This document shows, piece by piece, positions 1 to 10,441 of a stretch of 64,000 bases of DNA (positions are counted from its first letter, which is position 1; every line of letters begins with the position of its first letter). A program made the translations under genes and the position numbers. The stretch is taken from the NCBI RefSeq assembly GCF_020509005.1, contig NC_063013.1, positions 6,138,001 through 6,202,000 on the forward strand, written 5' to 3'. The DNA is from Fulvia fulva. Its lineage: Eukaryota > Ascomycota > Dothideomycetes > Mycosphaerellales > Mycosphaerellaceae. Below the pieces are notes generated by a model, which was given only the letters and a program-made list of their open reading frames with translations, was not told the DNA's origin and ran no database searches.

Positions 1-1
1 G

Positions 2-958
2 GACGATAGCGAGTACACCACCCGCTTCAATCGTCTTGACGGTCTCGTAGCGCAACTCGCCTTCAGCATTCGCAAGAGCTGGAAGAGCATACCACAATGG
101 CTGGTGAATTCTGTCAACAGAGATGCCGTTGCTACTGGCAAGCAGGAAATGACTGCTGCGGGAAGAGCATTCATTTCTTGTTGGCTAGTGGAGGAAGTGT
201 TTGACAAGTACTTCCACCCGGATCTCGAACCTGTGCTGTCAACACAGCTCAAGAGTGTACAGAAGAACATTCGCAAGTTCGCACCCATCTCGCAAACAGC
301 AGAGGAAGAAGAGTACCTTACTTCGAAGGTCGTGAACTGGAGACTGGCTACTCTGGAGGGATTGCAAGAGTCGCTCCGATCCCCTACATGCCCAGAGAAC
401 CGGCAAAAGCTCATTGACACGCTGAAGGAGAACTTGTGCTCTGCACTCGCAGTACACCTCCAAGACCCGCCGCCGTCAGATCTTGAAGGCGGCGTCCATA
501 TGATCATCGAGCTCGTGGTCAGCATCGCCATACATCTACCTCTAGAGAGCAGAGATGTCGTCATCGAGTACTTCATGCCAGGATACAGTGTCATGAACGA
601 TCAGATGAAGTCAGAATCCGGCATTCCACCGCTGACAACATCGGTTGCCGACGATGCAGCGGAACGAGCATCCATGAAGAGTGCGACCAGCGACGTTACA
701 GACATGAACGAAAATAGCAACGCTGAGCAGCCATCTAAGAAGAGAAGCATGCTCAGCGCACTTACCGGGACAAGCAAGGGCCACAAAGCCCAAGGCAAGC
801 ACGCTGGAGCTGCTGGTAGCTCGAGCAGCTTGACACGACCTGGCAGCTCACAGGATATCAAGGAAGATGCACCGCCTCGTGTGCGCATGGCTGCAGGCAT
901 TGGCGTTTCAGTGCGAGGTCGCTCAGTCCTGGTCAAAGCTCCAGTGTTCAGCACTTGA
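2..958 (+). CDS. conserved fungal protein of unknown function, 3' end
   Basis: An open frame enters from the left edge and stops with TGA at 956-958, giving 318 visible residues, so the true start lies outside the window. The first two thirds look like a folded, mostly helical, Leu-rich region that includes RKSWKSIPQWL and CWLVEEVFDKYF. The last ~110 residues are low complexity, rich in Ser, Lys, Gly and Ala (for example PSKKRSMLSALTG), and end VLVKAPVFST. No catalytic motif, signal peptide or membrane segment is visible. I do not recognise the family and assign no function. Codon use is that of an unmutated gene, and no intron is needed in the visible part. Confidence 0.7.
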   Translation, partial: DDSEYTTRFNRLDGLVAQLAFSIRKSWKSIPQWLVNSVNRDAVATGKQEMTAAGRAFISCWLVEEVFDKYFHPDLEPVLSTQLKSVQKNIRKFAPISQTAEEEEYLTSKVVNWRLATLEGLQESLRSPTCPENRQKLIDTLKENLCSALAVHLQDPPPSDLEGGVHMIIELVVSIAIHLPLESRDVVIEYFMPGYSVMNDQMKSESGIPPLTTSVADDAAERASMKSATSDVTDMNENSNAEQPSKKRSMLSALTGTSKGHKAQGKHAGAAGSSSSLTRPGSSQDIKEDAPPRVRMAAGIGVSVRGRSVLVKAPVFST

Positions 959-1618
959 GCTACCTCATCCTGTACATGCAGATCCCTCAGCTGTGATATA
1001 TTCTTGGCTTCACGGGGATCTCCCGACTCGGGTCGTTGTGGAACGTTTCACGCGGTTCACTGCGGCTGTGACAGAATCAGTCACAGACACGACACCTCGT
1101 AGGTGGGTGTGGTCGGACAGATTCGATCTTGTGATTTACGGATGGGGAGGGGGAAGGCGACGTGACCGAAGTGCACATTTGCCGATACCCTTTTTGGTTG
1201 GTCTAAACTGGTTGGTTGGTTGGTTGGTTGGAGAGCTCAGGCATGAGCCGTGGGGTGCATAGAGAGCGCACGGGCGGGATGGATGGCAGGAAAGAGGGCA
1301 CGCGCGTAGATATTGAGCTACTTTGCATATAGGAAAGAGACTGGGCATGTGAATGATTGCGATTGATGGGCGCGTGGGAGTTTCATGCGCTATGATGCGT
1401 CGCTTCAGTCAGGAACAGGTGAGGTTGAGATTCGATTCGGCCGCTTGACGCGTCTGCCACGCTGCCCCTCAGATACAGCTTGGAAGTACTACTGGTGTGG
1501 TGGTGTTGTGCTGACGATGGTAGAATAGACGGCATGCGATGGGGTGGAGGTTTGATGTGTTGATAAGGAGTGGCTGTCTCGAGATGTGGGCGAGGTAAGC
1601 AGAGAATTGTCTATCTTT
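959..1618. other. intergenic region with a GGTT repeat
   Basis: No convincing gene lies here. It holds a short pyrimidine/purine-skewed tract with GGTT repeated about five times around 1207-1231, probably 3' or 5' non-coding sequence of the flanking genes. The frame upstream of 1619 starts only with GTG and is stopped further up. Confidence 0.5.
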
Positions 1619-2707
1619 ATGCTGCTTGCTAATGAGGTCACAGCGATAGCTCCTACATCTACGAGCTCTGGCTTCAATCACGAAGACATAGCACTATGTC
1701 TGACTATCGCAAAAGCCAAGTACCCGGCTCACCGCGTGCAATTGCTCGCACAACCAGGCGGATGCTCCCTCACGCTGTCCGCGACGCCTCCAAGCTCCAC
1801 CGTCCCCTCTCAAAGTCATGACGACGACACCATCGTTATCCAGTTCCGACTTTCGAGATTCTCACTCAAAGCCACGATTGCGCACGAGTCACGAGCAATA
1901 TACGGAAGTCTGGTTCCAGCTCCGCTGTGCTTCGAAGAGCTGGATACGAGTCATGGAGCTCTACTCCAGATGTGTGCGATGACGTCGATAGAGGGTGTGA
2001 GATTCAGTGAGGTGCAACCAAAGGAGAAGTGTTTGGGTCATGGCGATGTTGTGAGGATGGAGACGTTGATGGATGGGATGGCGAGGTTCTTTGCGGTAGG
2101 GAGGAAGAGTGGGAATTTTGAGAGGAGTATGGACGGTAAGGTGGGCAAGACGATTCTGCAGAGGTTGAGGAAGCTTGAGAGGGAATTGCCGTTGGAGTGG
2201 ATGAGAACTGAAGCTGGCATGGTTGCTGATGCTGTTGAGCGTGGTGGGCTGGAGTGTTTGCCCGTGGTGTTGAATCATGGGGACTTACTGCCGAGTAATG
2301 TCTTGGTTGACGATAAAAGCTGGGAGCTCAGTGGGTTGGTTGACTGGGCAGAGGCTGAGTATTTGCCGTTTGGGATGACGTTGTATGGCATTGAGCACCT
2401 TCTTGGCTTCCAGCACGAGTGCAGCGGCACATCGACAGTTCCTCACTTCACTTCCTACGCCGAAGCCGGTGTGCTTCGCGATCGGTTCTGGGCCAGGCTT
2501 CTGGAACACATCCCCGAGCTTGCTGATATCCATGTTCAAGCAGCGGTGCTGCTGTCACGCAAGATTGGAACTCTGCTGTGGCATGGCTTTGCTTGGGATG
2601 ATGGGAAGATTGACCGTGTTGTTAACGGGGCTGATGACCTGCAAGAGATGGCCTACCTCGAAGCATTCTGCACGGCCACGACCGATCAGCAGAGATCGAA
2701 GCTCTAG
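1619..2707 (+). CDS. aminoglycoside phosphotransferase (APH)-like kinase family protein
   Basis: This 362-residue protein is of the APH/choline-kinase-like fold common in fungi. The Brenner-type catalytic loop is present as NHGDLLPSNVLVDD, with His220 and Asp222 by my numbering. The metal-binding segment follows about 20 residues later as VDWAEAEYLPFG (Asp242). These two motifs and the C-terminal helical part (LLWHGFAWDDGKID) support the family. The N-terminal lobe is weaker; the glycine-rich loop is not clear. The first in-frame ATG is at 1619. An upstream GT-AG intron (1593 to 1641) is possible and could change the N terminus. Members of this family in fungi mostly have unknown substrates, and antibiotic resistance should not be assumed. 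It is a single uninterrupted frame. Confidence 0.75.
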   Translation: MLLANEVTAIAPTSTSSGFNHEDIALCLTIAKAKYPAHRVQLLAQPGGCSLTLSATPPSSTVPSQSHDDDTIVIQFRLSRFSLKATIAHESRAIYGSLVPAPLCFEELDTSHGALLQMCAMTSIEGVRFSEVQPKEKCLGHGDVVRMETLMDGMARFFAVGRKSGNFERSMDGKVGKTILQRLRKLERELPLEWMRTEAGMVADAVERGGLECLPVVLNHGDLLPSNVLVDDKSWELSGLVDWAEAEYLPFGMTLYGIEHLLGFQHECSGTSTVPHFTSYAEAGVLRDRFWARLLEHIPELADIHVQAAVLLSRKIGTLLWHGFAWDDGKIDRVVNGADDLQEMAYLEAFCTATTDQQRSKL

Positions 2708-2945
2708 TACTGGAGACCCCAGCGTTGATGAATCCCACAGCGTATTTTCAAGAGAAAGGCGGTTGCACTCAGAGAAAACACAGTCAACTTTTCGAGCTAT
2801 GTGAAGATGGCTTCTGAGCCTGTGCACTATCGTGATGGCCCTCTCGATAGATCGTCCATTACTCTCGATGTGCTCATTTCATGGCCATCCGTTAACTCTG
2901 CTCCTCCTACCCCTGGAGGATCGTCCGCATCGCCAGGCTCCTGCT

Positions 2946-4010
2946 CTACTCCTTTGCCGGAAACTTCTTCGCCACGACCTCCTTCACCTGCTGTGGAAAG
3001 TCGGTCTGATTGCTCACGCATTTCGGATTTCCTGCACAAGGCCCACGAGCGAATGGGGTAATGCGTATTCCGGCCTTGCGGCGCGCACAATCATCGCAGG
3101 AGCAGGCTGGGAATTCCAGGAGCTCAGTCATGTTGCTGTTGATACCTTGAGCCTGCTTGAAGTTCTGTATCTTCTGCAGCAGCGGCGCAAAGACATCCAC
3201 AAACGCTTCTGCATCGAGCGATGTTGAGCTACAGACGGCGTGATGCTTGATCTGTACCTTGCGAAGTCCTGGAGCCCGCCACATGGCGCGCTGGGCAGCC
3301 TTCAGCGTCTTCACAACCTTGTCCGGAACCAGATGCCAGAAACAGTCAAGTTCAATGAATCGCAGGTAGGGTAGGCACTTGCCGTTAATTTTGATGAACA
3401 GCTTGAGCGTATCGGTGAGGTCGAAGGAGAATGTGTTATGGCCGTACAGGACCTCAACTGCTTCATCGTGGATCTGATGGTTCACAAGCAGTAGGCTCGC
3501 CGTGTCGCTGTTTGGTCCTGGCACCTCGAACTTCTTGGTGTGTTGAGCTTTGGTCTTGTGATCCTTTCGCTTGAAGGAAGTCTGGACCACACGTTCTCCA
3601 TGTCCCTTGGGATGATATGTCTCCAGGCTGATCATGTTTGGACTCATGACGACACATTTGTAGATCATGTTGCGGATCTCCCCAGGTAAGTCAAGCAGCC
3701 TGAAGCTCCCAGCTGGAACCAGGATGATGGTTCGGCAGCCTTTGAGCGCCCCAGAAGTGATGGTGTACTAGGTGAACAGTCAGCATATGGTGTTCTGAGC
3801 CTTTCGGGTCTCACTTACGGTACGTATGCAGAAAGAACTTGAGTCTTGGATGTTGACCATGTGCTTGTATGTGCCAGTTACATCGTCATATGTGGCTGGA
3901 CGACCGACTTTGTCTCCGGAGGCCAAACTGCAGCCATCGGTCGAGGACTCGAGCGTGGCGTTGCTAATGCTGGCAGCCTGTCTTCCATTAGTATCACTAA
4001 CACGTAGCAT
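2946..4010 (-). CDS. 2EXR-domain (F-box-like) protein, two exons
   Basis: I join exon 1 (4010-3819, 64 codons) to exon 2 (3767-2946) across a GT-AG intron with donor GTAAGT and acceptor CCTAG; phase 0 is kept, giving about 337 residues. Exon 2 contains LLDLPGEIRNMIYKCVV, the hallmark of the fungal 2EXR family (an F-box-like start: LP.EIR..IY). LLLVNHQIHDEAVEVLYGHNTF follows, the second typical block (return of R.I..EA...Y...F). The C-terminal part has CSCDDCARRK and a further Cys pair. Exon 1 is Ser/Thr-rich and unstructured. These families are numerous in filamentous fungi and no biochemical role is established. A second member lies next to it on the same strand, suggesting an old tandem pair. 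Confidence 0.75.
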
Positions 4011-4219
4011 TCGCTTTGACCCACCTGGCCAAGGTCAGTGGTTGTCATGATGGATGAGACAGATTTATCGTGCTTTGTGAGTGTGTTGTTACTTGTGTCA
4101 GTGAGCCGGAGAGAAGCTCGTCTTTATGTGCTAGCTACAGTAGTGCCCAGAGCATGTGATGGATATTCGCGAGCGAAGTGAGCAGCATGTGAACTGCCTG
4201 AAAAACGTTTACCGTGCGT

Positions 4220-5326
4220 CTAGGCTGCTGAAGCGTTGTTGCTACCGTCCTTCAGACCTAAGTGTTTTGCAGCGGCGATGCGAAGATCACGCTGCAATGC
4301 TGCATTCACCTCCTCCACCTCCTCACACCGGCATCCGCATGATCCATTGCGCCTACCACCCTCGTGTCCGCGGCGGTGACCCACCGTGCTGAATGGCGGC
4401 GGATGACTCCAAGCCTTGCAAGGCCTCAGCGTGACTGATAGAACATCCAGCACACTTCCAAAGAGGTTCAAGGTCTCGTACGATGCTTTCAGAGACTTCA
4501 GAAGTGTTCTGCAGTCTCCTGCCAACCGATGTGTTGTGGTTGATTCGCGACCCTGTGGTGCGCAGAGGTTGGAGTGATCAATTTCGAGTGCACGGAGGCC
4601 CTTTGCAGCCGTGAGAGCCTGGAAAGCAGCGCGTGCATTGTTCGCCTTATAGCCATCCGCTCCAATGATGATGCGACGTAGGTGACGTACGTTTGAAGCT
4701 CCTATAAGCTCCAGGAAGTCCCTGAGGGCAGCCGTCGTTTCCAGAAAGTAGCCATTTTGGGCGAAAAGCACAGGAGTAGCTTCCTGAAATAGATATCAGC
4801 AAATGGTCGGCCTATCAAGTGCACCACGGGCGCCTCTCGAGCAGTTCGCTTGTCTACCAATGCGCCAAAGACGCAAATACTGCCACGGAACGTTCGAGAG
4901 AGCGTGAAGCGCCGACGCGCCGTGCTCTTACCTCGTTGATCTGCCGGTTGACGAGTAGAATGGAGCTATGCGTGTACTGCTTCGGTATCCACGATTTGGT
5001 CTTTTTGTCGTAGACTTGGCCATGATGTTTAGGATCTCGCCGGTGGAAGATGCGCACGATCTCACGGGGTCCATTCTTCTTCTTATGGAACTGCAGCCAT
5101 TGTTAGCATAGCCTGGACAGGTTCGCTCGAGCGTAGAGCAAACCTGAATACGCAACTTGATAGGCGTCGGCTCTTCCAGTACGTAGCCGTAGATCTCGCA
5201 GCGTATCTCGACAGGCAAGTCCATGAAAGTGGTTTTTGGTGGCTCTTTTTTCGCAGGTGCGGCTGTCACCGACTGCGCGACAGGCTGCGCGACAGTCATT
5301 TTGCGCTTCTTGCTTTTCGGAGCCAT
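4220..5326 (-). CDS. 2EXR-domain (F-box-like) protein, three exons
   Basis: The model is exons 5326-5144, 5090-4932 and 4783-4220, all phase 0, with introns GTTTGC...CTGCAG and GTAAGA...TTTCAG; the product is about 301 residues. It starts MAPKSKKRKM, a basic stretch that could be a nuclear signal. TTFMDLPVEIRCEIYGYVL follows, the 2EXR/F-box-like core. Exon 2 carries the family's second block, SSILLVNRQINE. Exon 3 has an amphipathic helix-rich middle (LRRIIIGADGYKANNARAAF) and a C tail with CGCRCEEVEEVNAALQRDL. The spacing of LP.EIR and L.VNRQI matches the neighbouring gene at 2946-4010, so I infer a diverged tandem pair. Function is unknown. Splice sites were assigned by eye; the match of frame and motif order makes them likely. 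Confidence 0.72.
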
Positions 5327-5862
5327 CGCAGGCGGTCGACAGAGTGCGGTGGATGTTGATGTGGTTTGTGAGATGGTTGAAGACGCGCTTGCTGTTTCAG
5401 CGTTGCGGAAAGTACGGAAGCGCTAGACAACCGTCCCGTTTCTGGAAAGCGCGGATAAGGTTCACATGCTTGCCAAGTGCATCGCGCTTCACTGGCTTCA
5501 CTATATGTGCTTCTTAACCAAGATGGAGGATGCACGCAACATCACGCCTCCCAACCCTGTTGAGAACATGAACGTCGAGGATCGAAGGAGCAGGATACTT
5601 GGCACGGTAACGAGGAGGACAAGGTGATCATCGGCGGCATGATACCGAATTGACGGCGGGACGCGAGAAAGAAGTGAAGGTTTCTTGAGTTGACATGGAA
5701 TAGCAGCAGGCGAACCAGTCTTCTTTACGATCACCAGATGTAGCAGGGACACGGGAAACGTGGGCTCATCATCTTCCAGTTCAGGACTCTTATGAAATCT
5801 ACGGCCCTCGGGTGCATGGCTGTGTGTGAATCGCTTCTTTGTCTCCTGTAGCGGCGCTGCTA
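5327..5862. other. intergenic, nothing recognised
   Basis: Only short overlapping frames on both strands are present, with no motif, splice pattern or repeat that I can support. Confidence 0.4.
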
Positions 5863-6749
5863 CTAAGTTATTAGAGACGGCTCAGCACTTTCCCCAGCAG
5901 CCTCGTTGTGTTGTTGACAATGGTGTCCTTGAAGCGCAAGAGAGGTTAGACATCCATAGCTGAGATGATGCACGTGTTCGTTCTGCAATGCATTGATGTG
6001 CTCCCGCACCAGAGCGGCGGCGTCGTACTGGCGGTCATTCCATGGGCTCGGAAAGTCCTTCGAGCCTTTTCCGGATGGCATGATCTTCGAGTTGGCCCCT
6101 TTTGGCTGCTTGTTGAACTTTCAGCTGAAGGGGTTCTTCAAGTAGCCCTTGGCGGTGTATTTGAGGTATGAGGCGATATCAACAAGGTCGACCAGGACGC
6201 GGTTGTGAAAATGACAGTCGCCCGATGGTCAAGGAGCCGCCAGGCATGATGGAGAGCTGTTCGATGGCATTGGTGATGCAGGCGGACGAGGTCTGTGGCT
6301 AGTTGGTGGTGACGCTAGCAACGCTGGTCTTGTGTCGTGCCAGGCGGTTTACGAGAAATGGCGCTGCTTGAAGAGAGTCTCTGTCGTCTTGCTTGTCCTT
6401 GGCCATGCTGGTCGTTTCGATGCACTGAGTCCATGGAGATATGGCCAGTGTTGGGTCGACGAAGAAATGTGGACTGATGGTCCATATTGCAGCAGGAAAT
6501 ACGGGGTCTGATCTGTGTTGACTGCTGGTCTCCAACGTATCAGCTATCCGGATGAGCTTAGGCGCCTGCCAGCTGTATTGTGATTGTGCCAGAGAGGGAT
6601 GCTACGGCGAGCTCGATGCAACGTGCTGGTCTCACAGAGCCATGGAGCGCCTCTGCTAGCAAAGTAACGTCTGTCATATTGCGCCCACTACCATTCGAGA
6701 CGACCAGCTGTGTAAGGTAGTGGTCTTCTGGCCCGTTGTAGCCATGCAT
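5863..6749 (-). pseudogene. probable decayed gene, family not recognised
   Basis: On the minus strand several protein-like pieces follow one another but cannot be joined in one frame. They run from an ATG at 6749 (MHGYNGPEDHYLTQLVV), through a piece with AAIWTISPHFFVDPTLAISP near 6400-6535, then SACITNAIEQLSIMPGGSL near 6250, to a piece with VDLVDIASYLKYTAKGYL near 6180 and a final piece ending near 5863. In-frame stops and at least one frame change lie between them. Possible introns could rescue parts, but I found no convincing GT-AG pair. I see no family signature. It could be a real multi-exon gene that I cannot parse. It does not show the C-to-T mutation pattern of the transposon block. 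Confidence 0.3.
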
Positions 6750-7031
6750 ATTGCTGACCTAGGGTCATTGATGCGTTCCACTTAATCGCCGCTGGGTGTG
6801 TGGCAGAGCACAGTCGTTGCTAACAGCAATGCGGACAACGATGAACGTGCGATAAATGGGGAATAAATGGGGAATGAATGCCCCGGAAATGTTGTGATAA
6901 ATGCCGGCTGAGGCGTCTATCGAGACGTCCATTCAGTATCTTCATTTGTGATGTAGTCAACCTGCTGCACGTACACTTCATTGACTGTCATGACCATGCT
7001 ACTTCATCAGGCGACTCGGAATGCGCTTTCC

Positions 7032-8441
7032 CTAAAAGTGGCGTGTCCTCTTCTTCGCCGACTGTTTCGCAGGTGCCGCCGCTACCTTGATCTCATCGCC
7101 ATCTTCTTCCTCCACGACATTCTTTCGCTTCTGTATCTTCCTCGGTGCCTTCTTGACTTTCATCGCGTCATCGGTTGGTGCGCCATTCGTCGAAACGCCA
7201 GAGTCAGCAGACTTTTTCGACTTCTTCTTGGCTGGCTTAGCAGCCTTGTCCTTCGAGTCAGCCTCTCCTTCTGGCACAGCCTCAGGATCTTCAATTTCGG
7301 CACCAGGATTGACGAAAGAATCTTTGCTCTCCCGCTTTCGCTTCTTCTCTGATTTCTTTGCCTTCTCTTGTGCTTTCTTCTCAGCTTTGGCCTTGAGACG
7401 TGCCTCTACTTCAGCTGACACATCCTCGTACTCGACCACAGGCACGCTCTCATCTTGACCGTTGGCTGGTGTCGGTGTTGGTACGCTTGACCCTGGCTTG
7501 TCGTCCTGAGTATGCACAGCATCTTTGTCTGTGTTCACCTCTTGTTTCGCTTCTGCGTCTTCCCTTGCAGCCGAAGGACCCTCCGCACGATTGGACTTGA
7601 TTTTGGTGCGAGTCTTCAGCCGTTTCTGACGCTGCTTGATAACAGTCCATGCCTTGCGCTCGTCAGGCGAGAGTCGCTCAAACGGTACCCTGAGCTTGCC
7701 GTTCTCCCATATGATCTTGGTTGGATCGAGCCGACTGTACCGAATGGTGTCGTCCAGTAGGGACTTTTGTGGCGGTGTCTTCGTCTTCGCAGCCTTCGTG
7801 ACTTGTGCAGGAGGCGCCGTCTTCGTAGGAACGGTAGTGTGCTTAACAATAATCTCGTCCTCGTCACTCTGGTCTGCCCTCTGGTGTGGGTATGCGTCTG
7901 GCAAAGGCTCGGCGTCTGCCAGCTTTCTCTTCTTACCGTTCGTCTGGGATACCTTCTCGGCCTTTGACGTAGTCTCCACACGCACTTCATCAGAGAAGTC
8001 GTCCTTCTCAGCAGCAGCACTCACGTCTCCCTCTTCTACCTTCGCTGGCGCGTAGTCCTTGACGGCATCTCTGGCCCTCCGTGCCGTCTCTAAGATCTTA
8101 GCGAATTCCTCGTGTCGTTTGCGCGGTGGTCGGCCTTCACTGTCATCCGCTCTCGTGACGTTGCATAGCTCCTCAAACACCTTGCAATACGCCTCGGTCG
8201 CGGCCTCCCAGGCGCTGACTACGTTCTGCATGTATGCCTCGTGGCGCTCGGCGTCGCCAGTGTCGATCTTGACATGTAGCTGCTGGACGACATCACGAGC
8301 AGTAGTCAAGCCTGCTTTCTGCGAGTCGACGGTAACTGTCGCGTTCTTGAGAGTGGAGAACAAAGGCTGCGACGCGGCGTATGCGGCGGTGGAGGTGCGA
8401 TCGGGTTCTGTCGACAGTCGTGGGCGCTTTACGCGAGACAT
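7032..8441 (-). CDS. lysine-rich, probably nuclear/nucleolar protein
   Basis: This is a single frame of 469 residues starting at the ATG for MSRVKRPRLS (8441-8439). An upstream in-frame ATG would add 11 residues, but the MSRVKRPR start looks natural. Residues 1-130 form a helical region (FEELCNV, EEFAKILETARRARDAV). The rest is highly charged, with repeated KKKSKK, KKRKRESKD and KAEKKAQEKAKKSEKK clusters. The C terminus ends in KKRTRHF. A conserved-looking core, LLDDTIRYSRLDPTKI followed by WENGKLRVPFERLSPDERKA, sits mid-protein. The composition suggests nuclear or nucleolar location. I do not recognise an orthologue by name. Confidence 0.65.
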   Translation of the reverse strand: MSRVKRPRLSTEPDRTSTAAYAASQPLFSTLKNATVTVDSQKAGLTTARDVVQQLHVKIDTGDAERHEAYMQNVVSAWEAATEAYCKVFEELCNVTRADDSEGRPPRKRHEEFAKILETARRARDAVKDYAPAKVEEGDVSAAAEKDDFSDEVRVETTSKAEKVSQTNGKKRKLADAEPLPDAYPHQRADQSDEDEIIVKHTTVPTKTAPPAQVTKAAKTKTPPQKSLLDDTIRYSRLDPTKIIWENGKLRVPFERLSPDERKAWTVIKQRQKRLKTRTKIKSNRAEGPSAAREDAEAKQEVNTDKDAVHTQDDKPGSSVPTPTPANGQDESVPVVEYEDVSAEVEARLKAKAEKKAQEKAKKSEKKRKRESKDSFVNPGAEIEDPEAVPEGEADSKDKAAKPAKKKSKKSADSGVSTNGAPTDDAMKVKKAPRKIQKRKNVVEEEDGDEIKVAAAPAKQSAKKRTRHF

Positions 8442-9222
8442 GTTTGCGGAATGTGGTTTACAAATGCACTGGAGCAATTCCCGCTAGCACATGCAAGGAG
8501 GACAATCTATTGTCGATGGAAAGAAGCATTGAAGGACCCTGAAACATTTTTGCGGGCCGTCCCGAAGCTCGCGTGAATGTGAGGTGTCTGGTGATCCACG
8601 TGAATCACCAGCCACTGTTTCGAAGGAGCGTTCATCACTGAGCAATGGAACTTTCTGCCTGAGCACTTGTTTAGCAGTTGGGATTCTACAATCCCACCAA
8701 CAAAGCTTTTTAGCACACTGCTATGGTTTGCAACCAGGCATACGGTAAGGGACTTCACTCGCGGTGGACGAAACTCTCATCATCAATACCATCTAATTCG
8801 TCGTCTATCATCTATGCTAAAATGTAGTGCTGGAGAGCCGGTGACCGTCTCAAGGGGAGGCGCGAAGGGTATGCGCCCGCATCGATAGCGCCGCCGACAC
8901 TTCATAGCGCAACCTTTCGACGTCTCTCTTTCTAGCTAGCTCTGTTTCGAAGCTATAATATCGCTGTCCGTGTCGTTATATTAAGTGTAAGGTAGCTACA
9001 TACAGATTTTGGAGTTCTTCGCCGAGAAGGGGTCCAAGTCTGCTAGCGGGTATATACGTAGCCAATCATGAATTTCTGGATTCTTTTTGACCAATAAGAG
9101 CGTGCGCTCTAAATTATCTCTCGACCTTATATAGGCCAACAGCCGCAGCACCGCCACATTTTGATCTCGTTTAAATTGTAGTTATCGCTACGAGGACCGC
9201 TCCATCCAGGCAGATCCTTCAT
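8442..9222. other. intergenic; short dispersed motif, no gene seen
   Basis: No supported gene lies here. Around 9060-9105 is a segment (GCCAATC..GAAT....TTCTTTTTGACCAAT) that also appears in inverted orientation near 25700-25760. It may be an old short mobile element remnant; see findings. Confidence 0.4.
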
Positions 9223-9843
9223 CTACAACTTCGACTTCGAGCTCGTTGCCCCCTCACGGCCCTGGAGGTTAGGGTGAGGAGTCTTGACAGGCCTCGTCAC
9301 AGCGTAAAACGCGAAACCATCCGACTTGGTCGAGAACTGGAACGAAAGTCAGCTAGTGTCCTTCCTTTCTTCAAAGCAACATGATCTGATCCGAAGACTC
9401 ACCTCAACCTTGGAGCCAACGTGGAAGAAAGCAAAGTCTCCCGAAACCAAGTGGTGCTGAATCCCAGTCGCCACATCCAGAATATCGATCTGGCCGCTCA
9501 GGACGTACTTGGTCTCCTCGAAGTTGTAGTGGGCCGGTCGTGCAGGACCCTTGGTGATCTTGTAGAAGCCGGAGGTGAAGTAGGAAGGAGAGTCGGAGGT
9601 CTTGGTTCGGATGCTGCGGAGGTGGTAAGTATCTGTTCGGAGCAGGTAAGGGCATTCACACATACGAGTGAAAGTCGGCGACAGTTGCGTTCTCGCCGTT
9701 TGGCAGTGGGATGTACTCGTGGCCAGCGCCCTTGACAACGGTAAGTGGTACAAGTCCAGACACTTTTTTTGAGGCCACGTTAGCGGGTGTTCCGGAGGCA
9801 ATGAGGTTTGACTTACTGTTTGCGTTTACGATTTTGACAAGGT
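9223..9843 (-). CDS. cupin-domain protein (EutQ-like), 5' end unresolved
   Basis: Three exons are clear: 9843-9666, 9613-9403 and 9336-9223, with introns GTATGT...CCGCAG and GTGAGT...TTCCAG. Joined, they read through a single cupin domain: FTSGFYKITKGPARPAHYNF, then EETKYVLSGQIDILD, then VSGDFAFFHVGSKVEF. The ending is GFAFYAVTRPVKTPHP. The order (P...H.....E....L.G...I, then G D....H.G) is that of small bacterial and fungal EutQ/ethanolamine-utilisation-type cupins, with His and Glu available as metal ligands. The visible coding length is about 167 residues. The sequence upstream of 9843 looks like an acceptor (CTTCCAG), so a short first exon with the ATG must lie further up, near 9900-9990; I could not fix it. 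Substrate is unknown. Confidence 0.65.
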
Positions 9844-10441
9844 CTGGAAGATAGCAGCAATGAGATATATCCAGGAACGATCAATCGACTTTGCGCACTC
9901 ACTCCGTTATAAGAGCAGTCGTGGCATATACGGTTGCGCTTCCCGAGTACTGGAAGCGGCTATGGTGGGGCATAATCGGAACATGGATAACTTGCCTCAA
10001 CGGGGCAATACTGAGAACAGTCGTTTAGAGCAGCCGACTGAGCAAGTCGTACCCATCAATCACAAATTTGCTGGGTTCATGAGATTCGTAGACGTCGCGT
10101 CACTCCTGTAATATCGGCGTATTGTATCGACAGCCGAGAAGACAGACGCAGGGTCTTTAAGAGAAGAATGGAAGAGTCGCCGTATGCTGTCTGCTCGACA
10201 TTACATCTCGGGAACCTGACCGTTGGTCATGCGAGAGCATTGCAAGGTTTCATCTTCAGCTGAGCACATACCTCCGAGACAGGCTGATGGCAAGTCAGCA
10301 ACATGGCACCTCTCGACGACTGCTGGTACGGACCAAGATATTGACCGCTCGACAGCATGAACACGAAAGGACAAAGACAATGGTGAATGAATCGACAGAG
10401 CTCAAATCTACCATGTAGACCCGCGACCGAGACGTTCGTAT
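9844..10441. other. intergenic; likely holds the cupin gene's first exon
   Basis: No independent gene is supported. A GTGAGT donor candidate on the minus strand near 9900 could end the missing first exon of the cupin gene. The rest shows nothing I recognise. Confidence 0.35.

Noticed and set aside
1623..2707. Antibiotic-resistance function for the APH-like protein
   Set aside because: The fold family in fungi is broad and mostly unrelated to aminoglycosides; only the catalytic loop supports the family.
7087..8487. Several plus-strand frames across 7.1-8.5 kb
   Set aside because: They are shadows of the Lys-rich minus-strand gene; Ser/Phe/Leu-rich strings are what the complement of Lys/Glu codons gives.
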